Assembly: GCF_028554725.1 (NCBI RefSeq)
Contig: NC_071668.1
Span: 22,236,501 to 22,300,500 of the forward strand
Origin: Zeugodacus cucurbitae
Lineage: Eukaryota > Arthropoda > Insecta > Diptera > Tephritidae
Reading direction: 5' to 3'
Length of the DNA stretch: 64,000 nucleotides
The notes under the pieces are model-generated. The model worked only from the letters and a program-made list of their open reading frames with translations. It had not been told where the DNA came from and did not search any database. Shown piece by piece: positions 1 to 9,565 of this stretch. The translations under genes were made by a program, and so were the position numbers. Each line of letters opens with the position of its first letter. Position 1 is the stretch's first letter.

Positions 1-2090
1 CGTCTAAACTGCATTATTCTTCTTTTCACGTGGTAAATGCATAAAGCGTTTACTAAAGAAGCCCTGGAACTAAAATTTTGCCTTATCTGCCCACGACAGG
101 CTTTAGGATGCATTTTAAGGCAAATGAGAGGCATATCGATTTTTTGGTTTCGGAAATAAAACTTTCATGGTTTCGGAAGTGGTCAACTTTATGCACAACG
201 TAGGCATTTCTGTTAACTTTTTTTAAGGTCCTGAGCAGTGTAGCATCATTGATTGTTCATGCAATATGCTGATTTGATGCTGCTGCAATATTAACAGGAC
301 TAATTGTGGGATTTTGAATGACAGTTCATACTAATCTGCTGCATTATCTTTGAGTTATCACAGGTTTCCTCCCAGTTATCTTTAGATTGCCCTTGTAATA
401 TTTTGTGTCCTTCGTTTTAAAAATATTATAAACAGTATTCCTTTAAATTCTATAAAGTATTACTAACTCCGAAGCCGAAACCCGAGTCTTAAACTTAGTT
501 ACAGTCTCCAATCTAGTTATAATCGATAATTCCTTTATTTTCGACATTTTATTTACCAATTTTTATATTTTAAGGCTGAGTTAGGTTGTTATGAATGCAA
601 TAGAATCCAATTACTACTCTTGTTTAAACCAAATCCAAGGATAAAGGCTAAATCGCCGTGCGTAAATACTTTTGACTACTGCGAGTCTTCAGTTCATTTG
701 CTTATTCCTCAGCCATATTTCTAGCTATTCTTGCCAAACCGACTTCATGTGCTCGGGAATAGATCAGGGCTTACAACAACATAGCATTTTGTTAACCTAC
801 GACAATAACAACAACAAGCGAAAGCTTTTTGTGTGAAACTTGTAGAAAAACATCCGATGTGTAAATAATTTTGACTACCTCTGTATATATATATATAAAA
901 ATAATTATTTCACAGGCTTATGAAAATTGTCGAGAAGAATTGAATTTTGAAAATTGTTGCCAAAAGCTCACGCTAGATGGCGCTATACAAATTTTACTGA
1001 GTTTTTTAATTTCTGATTGAAAAATAGTGTTTTTAGACTCATTGGGAACAGCGAATGAGTTAAGAACAATGCAATTTTCATAAATGGAAATTAAATAATC
1101 CATTTAAACGATATCTCAATAAAAATTAGAGCTTTTAATGAACGTTTTGGGTATAACTGGTACATACGATCACACACTAGGCACTTGGGAACACTTTTTA
1201 ATGTTTATATATTAAATAAGATCAAAACTAGTTACCAATGTGAATCTGAAAACCTATCTACTTGACTTTTGATTCGAGATTCTTCGTATTTTCAATTAGA
1301 TAATAAATGGTTCAACATACAAGGCATTTCAAAGCACTCTCAATATTTCTTTCTTTGACAGCTCTTATTTATAATTGTCTAAAAATAACTAATATCTTAG
1401 AAAAGTACACATTTTCTCCACCCACTTTAATTCACATGAAATCCTTCGGCATTAAACTATATTCTCGAAGTTGCCGGCAAATGAATTTCACTGAAATTAC
1501 TTACTCCCTCGCTCACTCTCCTGCTTAAATTCTGCGTAATATTTCTATTATCACCTTTGTTAATTATTCCGCATTCCCATCCGACAAGTATTTTTCGCTG
1601 CATATTCAGTTCGTGTGAATGTGATTAAATGAAATCGCATTAGTGAATGCATTAGTGGAATTGCCGCAGGTGCTGAGAAAAATAGCGTGTTGTGTCGACG
1701 CAATGCAATGCAACGCAACGCAGGTACTTAAGATAATGAGCGAAAAACTTACGACTTGATGCAATTTGTTTACGACTAACTGCATCAGCAAAAAGTTGCG
1801 TATGTTGCGCAGGAAAATGTAATGAGGCGGGAAAATGTATAAACGAAAATAAGCTGAGAAAGTGGTGTGGGAGAAAGAATTACATGATGTTACTTATACG
1901 CCGTGGCGTGCATGGAAGTTGGTGTAGTTGATCGTATATAGCTGGTACTATGAATTAAATATATAGAATTTTGTGAGATAATAAATAATATAAATATTTT
2001 AAATTACAAATTTACGGCAGTTGCTTGTTCGATTGGCCACTCTCTAAATATTTGGCCAATCGAAGGCTCCTCATACCTGAACTTTAGACC
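1..2090. other. Gene-free AT-rich flank
   Basis: No gene is recognised; short open frames here are AT-rich and lack any family resemblance. A (TA)n tract lies at 884-897. A small inverted repeat (CGATTGGCCA at 2030-2039 and its complement at 2053-2062, 13-nt loop, with CCAAT-like cores) sits just outside the 3' end of the R1-clade element. Confidence 0.6.
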
Positions 2091-2228
2091 TTTTTTTTTT
2101 ATAGTAGGGGGAAGCATCGAAAGCCGGAGTGCGGAACTTTAATCCGCTAAACCTAACCTACTCCCAACACAAGACTCTCCCACGGGACCACCGGATAAGG
2201 TATTACTTCGTGGGAGTGACAAGACATT

Positions 2229-2462
2229 TTAAGTCTCCTCTATAGCGCGGACTGACTGACGCCTAATCTGTTGGAGATGTCTCAGTTCTGTCATGATTAA
2301 TGCTGCCGCTTCGCTAACAGCTTTCCATTTTTTAGAGGATTGACACATAAGTGCAGTCAAATTTTCCACCATTAAGCTACCACCTAAGTTTGTTTTCATC
2401 TTTTCCCTTATATTTGAAAAGCGTGGACAATGAAAAAATACGTGTTCCGAGTCTTCTACAGA
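2229..2462 (-). pseudogene. R1-clade ORF2, C-terminal end (downstream of the RTE insertion)
   Basis: This is the carboxyl end of the R1-type ORF2 cut off by the RTE insertion. Reading resumes here with SEHVFFHCPRF, which completes the zinc-finger-like pattern CPIC-(x)n-H-(x)4-C begun at the other side of the insert near 5741-5770. The frame continues for about 75 residues of helical, charged sequence and ends at a stop at 2229-2231, followed by a short 3' UTR. It cannot be expressed as part of ORF2 because 3.3 kb of foreign sequence now interrupts the finger codons. Confidence 0.8.
2449..2462. repeat. Target-site duplication, left copy (14 bp)
   Basis: GAGTCTTCTACAGA, identical to 5727-5740, immediately left of the RTE element. 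The bases outside the 14 bp differ (C at 2448 versus A at 5726; G at 2463 versus T at 5741), which fixes the element ends. Removing one copy and the insert restores the R1 ORF2 frame. Confidence 0.92.
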
Positions 2463-5400
2463 GGATGGAGTCATATGTAGAAGTTCACGTAAGTGAGGAA
2501 AGTTTCTGACTGCCATTCACTTGGGAGTGGCCAGGAACGATTCTTTTACATGTGGCTCAAGCAGCTCACAACTTCCGGTCTTAGACCAAGTATCCTCTGG
2601 GTAGCCAACAGACATCCGTCTGGAAGCGAGCTAAAGTGAGAAGGCGAATCCCGCTTATGCGGTTGTGCGTAGGGCTTGGGACCCACCACATAAAAACGAA
2701 TAACCAGTGAATAAGAAACACAGGCCTCGGATGAGAAACCCCCCTTTTGATGACGACCACGGCAAACGTATAAAGGACTATGATTTAAGGGCATGCACCT
2801 GGAATGTCCGGACCCTTAATTGGGAAGGTGCCTCTGCCCAGCTGGTTGATGTCCTCGTAAGAGTAAAGCCTGACATCACCGCAATCCAAGAAATGCGATG
2901 GACGGGACAAGGACGGAAGAAGGTGGGTCCTTGTGACATCTACTACAGCGGCCATATAAAGGAGCGCAAATTCGGTGTGGGATTCGTGGTGGGAGAGAGA
3001 CTCCGTCGTCGAGTCCTGGCATTCACTCCGGTGGATGAACGTCTAGCCACAATCCGCATCAAAGCGAGGTTCTTCAACATATCGCTGATTTGCGCCCACG
3101 CCCCGACGGAAGAGAAGGACGATGTGACCAAAGATACCTTCTATGAGCGCCTAGAACGTACCTATGAGCGCTGCCCCCGCCACGATGTCAAAATCGTGCT
3201 TGGCGATTTCAACGCTAGGGTGGGTAAAGAAGGTGTCTTTGGCACAACAGTCGGAAAATTCAGCCTCCATGACGAAACATCACCAAACGGTCTGAGGCTG
3301 ATCGACTTCGCCGGGGCCCGAAATATGGTCATCTGTAGCACTAGATTCCAGCATAAGAAAATCCATCAAGCTACTTGGCTGTCCCCGGATCGAATCACTC
3401 GCAACCAGATCGATCATGTTGTGATAGATGGACGACATGTCTCCAGTGTTTTTGATGTGCGTACGCTTCGTGGTCCCAACATCGACTCGGACCACTATCT
3501 TGTAGCAGCTAAGATACGCACCCGCCTCTGTGTAGAAAAGCGCACACGTCAACAAACACAAGGAAGGTTCGACATCGAGAAGCTGCAATCACAACCGACA
3601 GCCGAACGATTTTCCACTCGACTTGCACTCCTGCTCTCTGAGAGCACTCATCAGCATCTCGGTATAAGGGAGCTGTGGGACGGCATATCAAACTCCTTAC
3701 GTACAGCTGCAACCGAAACCATTGGCTTTCGGAAAAGCCAAAAAAACAGCTGGTATGATGAGGATTGTCGTCTCGCAGTGGAGAGAAAACAGACTGCCTA
3801 CCTCGCAATGTTGCGATCGACCGCAACACGAGCGGGATGGGAAAGATACCGAGAGCTGAAGAGGGAAGCGAGACGCATTTGCAGAAAAAGAAAGAAAGAG
3901 GCAGAAATGCGTGAGTATGAAGAGCTTGACAAGCTGGCCGACAGGGGTAATGCTCGAAAATTTTACGAAAAGATCCGGCGACTAACTGAAGGTTTCAAGA
4001 CCGGAGCACACTCCTGTAGGACCCCCAGCGGTGATCTAGTGGTTGATGACCAGAGTATACTGAGTTTGTGGAGGGAACACTTCTCCAGCCTGCTGAATGG
4101 CAGTGAAAGTACAACACCAGGAGATGGCGAACCCGATTCCCCAATCGACGACGATGGAACAGATGTTACATTGCCCGACCGTGAAGAAATTAGAATAGCA
4201 ATTACCCGCTTGAAGAACAACAAGGCGGCGGGGGCCGATGGATTGCCGGCCGAGCTATTCAAATACGGCGGCGAAGAGCTGATAAGGTGCATGCATCAGC
4301 TTCTTTGCGAAATATGGTCGGAAGAAAGCATGCCCGACGATTGGAATCTCAGTGTACTCTGCCCAATCCACAAAAAGGGAGACCCCACAATCTGCGCCAA
4401 CTATCGTGGGATAAGCCTCCTTAACATCGCTTATAAGGTTCTATCGAGCGTACTGTGTGAAAGACTAAACCCCACCGTCAACAAACTGATTGGACCTTAT
4501 CAGTGTGGCTTTAGACCTGGAAAATCAACAACTGACCAGATATTCACCATGCGCCAAATCTTGGAGAAGACCCGTGAAAAAAGGATCGACACACACCATC
4601 TATTTGTCGACTTTAAAGCTGCTTTCGACAGCACGAAAAGGAGCTGCCTTTATGCCGCGATGTCTGAATTTGGTATCCCCGCAAAACTAATACGGCTATG
4701 TAAGTTGACGTTGAGCAACACCAAAAGCTCCGTCAGGATCGGGAAGGACCTCTCCGAGCCGTTCGATACCAAACGAGGTTTCAGACAAGGTGACTCGCTA
4801 TCGTGCGACTTCTTTAACTTGATGCTGGAGAAAATTATAAGAGCTGCAGAGCTAAATAGAGAAGGTACAATCTTCTACAAGAGTGTACAGCTCCTGGCGT
4901 ACGCCGATGATATTGATATCATCGGAAACAACACCCGCGCCGTTAGTTCTGCTTTTTCTCGCCTGGATAAGGAAGCGAAGCGAATGGGTCTGGTGGTGAA
5001 CGAGGACAAGACGAAATATCTCCTGTCATCAAACAAACAGTCAGCGCATTCGCGTCTTGGCTCCCACGTCACTGTTGACAGTCATAACTTTGAAGTTGTA
5101 GATAATTTCGTATACCTAGGAACCAACATTAACACCGATAATAATGTCAGCCTTGAAATCCAACGCAGAATCACTCTTGCCAACAGGTGCTACTATGGAC
5201 TGAGTAGGCAATTGAAAAGTAAAGTCCTCTCTCGACGAACAAAAACTAAACTCTACAAGTCCCTCATCATTCCCGTCCTACTTTATGGTGCAGAAGCGTG
5301 GACGGTGTCAACATCCGATGAGACGGCACTAGGAGTTTTCGAGAGAAAGGTTTTGCGGAAGATTTACGGTCCCTTAAACATTGGCAACGGCGAATACCGC

Positions 5401-5726
5401 AGAAGATGGAATGATGAGCTGTATGTGTTGTTCGACGACATAGACATAGTCCAGCGAATAAAAAGACAGCGGCTACGCTGGCTGGGTCATGTTGTTCGAA
5501 TGGATGAAAGTGCCCCAGCTCTGAAAGTTTTCGATGCAGTACCCGCTGGTGGAAGCCGAGGAAGAGGGAGACCTCCACTCCGGTGGAAGGACCAGGTGGA
5601 GAAGGACCTGTCTTCACTTGGTATTACCAATTGGCGCCAAACCGCCAAAAGGAGAGATGCGTGGCGCACTGTTGTGGACTCGGCTATAACCGCGTAAGCG
5701 GTGTCTACGCCAGTTAAGAAGAAGAA
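2463..5726 (+). mobile_element. Full-length RTE-clade non-LTR retrotransposon
   Basis: A 3264-bp insertion bounded by perfect 14-bp target-site duplications. It has a 268-bp 5' leader, a single uninterrupted ORF for endonuclease plus reverse transcriptase, and a very short 29-nt 3' UTR ending in a GAA-type repeat (AAGAAGAAGAA). The short simple-repeat tail in place of poly-A and the single long ORF are RTE-clade hallmarks. Truncated relatives occur in this window at 15843, 19059, 19714, 29232, 42825 and 54090. The intact ORF and unmutated duplication indicate a recent insertion; whether it is still mobile cannot be told from one sequence. Confidence 0.9.
2731..5697 (+). CDS. RTE-type endonuclease / reverse transcriptase (988 aa)
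   Basis: Polyprotein that would nick target DNA and copy the element RNA into the nick. The first ATG in the open frame is at 2731; eight more codons are open upstream from a GTG. N-terminal AP-like endonuclease, residues about 20-260: TWNVR at 23-27, the catalytic QE at 53-54, GDFNARVG at 158-165 and SDHYLV at 253-258. A basic, helical linker (about 340-410) precedes the reverse transcriptase (about 490-770), with NKAAGADGLPAELF from 496 and the catalytic YADD at 724-727. The C-terminal part holds the LLYGAEAWT and RLRWLGHVVRM signatures found in RTE-type elements often annotated as craniofacial development protein 2-like. No stop or frameshift is present. Length is about normal for RTE ORF2 (roughly 1000 residues). 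All catalytic motifs seen are intact, so it may be active. Confidence 0.93.
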   Translation: MRNPPFDDDHGKRIKDYDLRACTWNVRTLNWEGASAQLVDVLVRVKPDITAIQEMRWTGQGRKKVGPCDIYYSGHIKERKFGVGFVVGERLRRRVLAFTPVDERLATIRIKARFFNISLICAHAPTEEKDDVTKDTFYERLERTYERCPRHDVKIVLGDFNARVGKEGVFGTTVGKFSLHDETSPNGLRLIDFAGARNMVICSTRFQHKKIHQATWLSPDRITRNQIDHVVIDGRHVSSVFDVRTLRGPNIDSDHYLVAAKIRTRLCVEKRTRQQTQGRFDIEKLQSQPTAERFSTRLALLLSESTHQHLGIRELWDGISNSLRTAATETIGFRKSQKNSWYDEDCRLAVERKQTAYLAMLRSTATRAGWERYRELKREARRICRKRKKEAEMREYEELDKLADRGNARKFYEKIRRLTEGFKTGAHSCRTPSGDLVVDDQSILSLWREHFSSLLNGSESTTPGDGEPDSPIDDDGTDVTLPDREEIRIAITRLKNNKAAGADGLPAELFKYGGEELIRCMHQLLCEIWSEESMPDDWNLSVLCPIHKKGDPTICANYRGISLLNIAYKVLSSVLCERLNPTVNKLIGPYQCGFRPGKSTTDQIFTMRQILEKTREKRIDTHHLFVDFKAAFDSTKRSCLYAAMSEFGIPAKLIRLCKLTLSNTKSSVRIGKDLSEPFDTKRGFRQGDSLSCDFFNLMLEKIIRAAELNREGTIFYKSVQLLAYADDIDIIGNNTRAVSSAFSRLDKEAKRMGLVVNEDKTKYLLSSNKQSAHSRLGSHVTVDSHNFEVVDNFVYLGTNINTDNNVSLEIQRRITLANRCYYGLSRQLKSKVLSRRTKTKLYKSLIIPVLLYGAEAWTVSTSDETALGVFERKVLRKIYGPLNIGNGEYRRRWNDELYVLFDDIDIVQRIKRQRLRWLGHVVRMDESAPALKVFDAVPAGGSRGRGRPPLRWKDQVEKDLSSLGITNWRQTAKRRDAWRTVVDSAITA

Positions 5727-5740
5727 GAGTCTTCTACAGA
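5727..5740. repeat. Target-site duplication, right copy (14 bp)
   Basis: GAGTCTTCTACAGA, identical to 2449-2462, immediately after the GAA-repeat tail of the RTE element. Confidence 0.92.
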
Positions 5741-7400
5741 TTCTACACATATTGGACAATACGGACTAACATCACAACGGAATTTGTACAGGTAGCTGCT
5801 GAAGCACCCGTGACCACTTAATATTTGGGTCAGGTGGAAATCCAGGTCCCCATGTTCCCTATGTGTCCACGAATGGATGTCCGGTATTAGTCTATGGGTC
5901 CACCGTCCTTTGGTTGAGGTTTCCCACCGTTGCTGCCACTTTGTAATGCTCATTTTTCTCTCTTCTAGTTTTTTAGTCTCAGAGGGGGGAGCTGATAGTT
6001 TATACAGTCGAGCTAGTTCATCACCCTGGATATCAATAGGCGGCATGCTGGCTAAAACTTCAGCAGCATCACTGGATATGGTTCGGAAAGCACTAATTAC
6101 TCGGATTGCCGACAGCCTATGTACTGCGTTAAATGGTCTATCATACGCTTTAATGTCTAATGCCTGGATCCATATCGGAGCCGCATACAAAATTACGGAA
6201 ATCATCGCCTTTGCAATTAACAGTCGTCGACTGGAGCGGATGCATCCTCTATTCGCCATCATTCTAGATAGAGCGTTATATATTTTATTTGCTTTGTTTG
6301 ACGTGTGCGCCAAGTGCTCCTTGAATTTAAGTCTAGAGTCTAGTATTACCCCCAAATACTTTAACTGTGGTTGTGAAGTAATCTCACAATCCCCTATAGT
6401 GAGAGTTATGCTTTCTTCAAATTTCCGTGTGCTTATGAGCAAGACTTCCGTTTTATGCTCTGCTAGCTCCAAACTCTGGGAGGAAAACCATTGCCGTAGA
6501 CCATTTATGCATTCATTGCATTTGCTCCGTAGGTCATCAAGATGCTTTGCCACTGCTACCACTACGAGGTCGTCGGCATATGCTATTAATTTCACGGTTT
6601 TTGGTTGGTGTCTTCGCAGCACCCCGTCATACATGAGGTTCCACAAGAGGAGGCCTAAAACCGATCCTTGCGGTACTCCACTCGTAATGGAGTAGCTCAT
6701 TGTGCCTTCGTCTGTGTCGAATATCAGCCTTCTGTTTTCAAAATAACTCATTATTATTTTTACTAGGTATTGAGGGACGTGTATTTCATGTAAAACTTTG
6801 ATTATATTTGTCCATTTCGCTGAATTGAAGGCATTCTTCACATCCAGGGTGATGAGAGCGCAATATTTTTTGGTTCCTCCTTTCCATCTTTTACCACTAA
6901 CTGCATCCCTTGCAGTGTTAACGACTTCTTTTAGTGCATCGATAGTGGATCTCCGTTTTGTGAAGCCGTATTGTCTTTTCGATAAGCCGCCGGCTTCCTG
7001 GATTGCAATCTCCAAGCGGTTTCTTATTATGCTTTCGTACACTTTTCCCATTGTGTCGAGCATACACAGAGGTCGATACGATGAAGGTTCTTCTGGTGGT
7101 TTCTTTGGTTTTGGGAGTAATACCAAACGCTGAACTTTCCAGGGGTCGGGGAATACCCCTTCTTTTATGCATGCGTTGTACATTTTAACGAACAAGGTGG
7201 GTTTTGCAGTTATTGCTTCTTTTAGAGCTATGTTGGGTATACCATCTATTCCAGGCGCTTTGCTGCTTTTGATTTTTTTTGGATATGTCCAATAATTCTT
7301 CTTCTGAGACTAAGAGTGGTGACCCAGTAGCATATTTTCGTTGTTCGGCATAGGTGATCGGTTCATGCACCGGAAATAATACTTCGACGATTTTCCTCAT
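5741..7400 (-). pseudogene. R1-clade ORF2, reverse transcriptase region
   Basis: Reverse transcriptase part of the R1-type ORF2. Seen in the long open stretch 7195-5741: YRPLCMLDTMGKVYE, the metal-binding LDVKNAF, GVPQGSVLGLLLWN and the catalytic YADD (about residue 206 of this stretch), then a thumb/C-terminal region ending at SGHGCF and CPICVESVED, where the RTE insertion begins. The preceding stretch 7400-7185 starts MRKIVEVLFPVHEP and shifts frame at the eight-base T run 7273-7280; in the other frame the expected K-S-S-K-A-P-G-I-D-G segment follows. The homopolymer shift may be mutation or assembly error. The M at 7195 is a TTG codon, not a true start. Downstream lies the RTE insert; the reading continues at 2462. 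Confidence 0.85.
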
Positions 7401-7434
7401 AAACGATGCGCTTCTAGTTGGCTGGGACTTATTC

Positions 7435-8484
7435 TTAAATTTTGTACGCTGATCCCCAGGGGTCTACGTTCGCTTCTTCACAAAGCTTTTCAAAGCATTT
7501 TCTTTTGCTGTTGATAATGGCTGTCTGCAGGAGTTTCTTATGCCTTTTAAACACCTCTTTGAGATTGTTTTCGTTTTCGCCACCCTGGTTGCGCTGTAGG
7601 CGACGTCTAGATGAGTGGCAAAGCTTTCTGATCGTGGCTATTTCTTCGTTCCACCAATATACTGGCCTTCGTTTGGTGTGATGTGCCGTCCGGCGCATAG
7701 TTGCGTTGCATGCTGCAATCAGTTCTTTCCTAACTGCAGATACCAGGTGGGCTGCGTCTTCGCAAGGGACATTTGCTGCGCGCCAGGCAGTCACAAAAAG
7801 GTCAGAATCAAACTCTTTTTGCTTCCAGCCTCTCTTGTTACACCTGTTCCTACTGAGGTTTTCCGTCTCTCCGGATAACAAGACTTCTGCCATAATAGCC
7901 ATGTGGTCGCTATTTGTACATATGTCTTCTACCCTCCAGTTAATGCGCCTGCCGAGTGCGTCATTCGCAAACAAAAGATCAATTATGGAACCTTTTTTCC
8001 CTTTCTGAAAGGTATTTTGCGTGCCGCTATTCATGATACTCAGGTTTGTTTGGCTTAGAAATTCTAGTACTAGACGCCCACGATGATTTGTGCTTCTGCT
8101 TCCCCAAGCAGTCGACCATGCATTAAAGTCGCCCGCTATTAGTATAGGCGATTTGCCCCTGGTTTCTAGAGTCAACTCCCGTAGGTAGTTCTCGAATTCT
8201 GCGATAGAAGCACTGGGACGAGCGTAGCAGCTTACGATGTATATACCATATGAATTCGCCCATGTGAAGCCATTTGGTGATACTCTGGCACAGGACATAA
8301 AAGGCTGTCCTTTGCAGGACCATATTGCTGCTTTACCAGTTACGTCTGCTATCCAGGTGCTTTCTGAACGCTGAGAATATTGCTCACTTAGTATGGCGAC
8401 GTCACTATTCTTTTCTACCACAGTTTGTTTCAGCAATTCTTGTGCTGCAGCGCAGTGATTTAAGTTTAACTGTAAAATCCTCAT
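7435..8484 (-). pseudogene. R1-clade ORF2, N-terminal AP endonuclease region
   Basis: Start of ORF2, beginning at an ATG that overlaps the ORF1 stop as ATGA. AP-type endonuclease: MRILQLNLNH at 1-10 (N7), catalytic E34 in LSEQY, AGDFNAWS at 117-124 and SDHMAI at 192-197, all intact. After about residue 300 the sequence DPWGSAYKI leads to a premature stop at 7435. The downstream reverse transcriptase is in a shifted frame from about 7400, so ORF2 is broken between 7400 and 7435. In the intact ancestor this domain would nick the genomic target before reverse transcription. Confidence 0.87.
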
Positions 8485-9562
8485 TTCTTAAGTGACTTCA
8501 ACATCTCCTGATACTTGGGACATATCGTGCTCAAGGCCGAATGTTCCCCCTTGCAGAGCATGCAGTTCGGGGTGTTAGTGCATACCTTTGCAACATGTCC
8601 TTCGCTTCCGCAACGTGTACAAAGGCAGGACCTGTCGACTGGGTTACTACAGTTGCGTGCCATATGACCCAGCTGAAAGCATCGAAAACAGCGGGGAATA
8701 GGTGTATGTTCGCGGAGGCGGCATATTGACCACCCAATTTTTACTTTGCCTAGTTTTAGGGCAGTTTTGGCATCCTGAGCACGTAGGCAAATTATTGCAA
8801 TTTGAGTACCGCTTCGGGGTTTCCGCATACTTTTAACGTTTGTTTTATCAACGTTATTGAATCCGCATTCCTTTTTTAGTGCATCACAAATTTCTTCCGG
8901 GGTAGTGATCTCATCGAGGTCTTTGCACATAATTGTGACATTGTGGGTTTTTGGCTGTATTACGGCCATTTTCCCGATCACCCCCTCTAGGGCACTTTGA
9001 AAAGTCTCGGCTTTCTTTTCTGATTGATTTTTTAATTCAATTAGTAGGTCTCCTTTTAATGTTTTTCGAATGTAGGTTACGTTAGAACCTAATTCGTCGA
9101 GGACGCTGTCACCTTTTATCTTACGGAGAATCTCAGCGTACGACGCGCCATCCTTTTTTGTTAATATGATGGCATCTGGTTTAGATTTGATTCTCTTCTC
9201 GATTGGTTTCTTCTTTTTTGTCACTTCCACCCATTTATCGCGTGCGTATCTATGCGGTTTGATTTTGTGACCTCACTGTAGGTTACCTGCACATTTTCAT
9301 CAGCCTTTTTTGTCTTTTTTGTGGGCGGTAGGAAACCTGTTTTCTCCCGTAGTCTTTTTGGGGTGCTCACCACTTTATAACTAGGGGAAACTTGCGACGC
9401 TTTCCCTACCATCACTCTTCTAGATGGATTCTCAGGATTTTCAGATTTGTCGTACAAGTTATTTATGCAGCTTACAACATCGCGCATTGCTTGATTTATG
9501 TGTCTCTGCCCAGACATCATATTTTCCAGCTCCTTGATTGGGTTGCATACCTGCCGACGCAC
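8481..9562 (-). pseudogene. R1-clade ORF1 (gag-like, three zinc knuckles), frameshifted
   Basis: Nucleic-acid-binding ORF1 of the same element. The 3' part (9230-8481, 249 codons) is lysine-rich at its start, has an RRM-like middle, and ends in three zinc knuckles: C181-x2-C-x4-H-x4-C194, C204-x2-C-x4-H-x4-C217 and a variant C223-x2-C-x3-H-x6-C237. The 5' part (9562-9221, 113 codons) is in another frame and joins it by a single frameshift near 9230; neither piece begins with ATG (both begin with GTG). In known R1-type elements this protein packages the element RNA. The order of knuckles and the 4-nt overlap with ORF2 fit the clade. The true 5' end of ORF1 seems to be missing. Confidence 0.82.
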
Positions 9563-9565
9563 ATA

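Larger units (their letters stand above)
2091..9565 (-). mobile_element. R1-clade non-LTR retrotransposon, decayed, split by an RTE insertion
   Basis: Seen: on the minus strand, in order, a zinc-knuckle ORF1, an ORF2 with AP-type endonuclease, reverse transcriptase with YADD, and a C-terminal CCHC-like finger, then a 3' UTR ending in a run of ten A (T on the plus strand, 2091-2100). ORF1 and ORF2 overlap by ATGA near 8481-8484, an arrangement known from R1-type elements. Without the inserted 3.3 kb the copy is about 4.2 kb. It carries at least three frameshifts (near 9230, between 7400 and 7435, and at an eight-base T run 7273-7280), so it is not functional. The 5' end is uncertain: homology stops near 9562 beside a TATA repeat, so the copy is probably 5' truncated. 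Clade assignment rests on the recognisable R1-like start of ORF2 (MRILQLNLNH) and the SGHGCF...CPIC tail. It is not in 28S rDNA, so it is an R1-clade member other than the rDNA-specific R1. Confidence 0.82.

Noticed and set aside
5877..6695. 272-codon plus-strand frame
   Set aside because: It is the antisense of the R1-type reverse transcriptase; the minus-strand reading has clear RT motifs.
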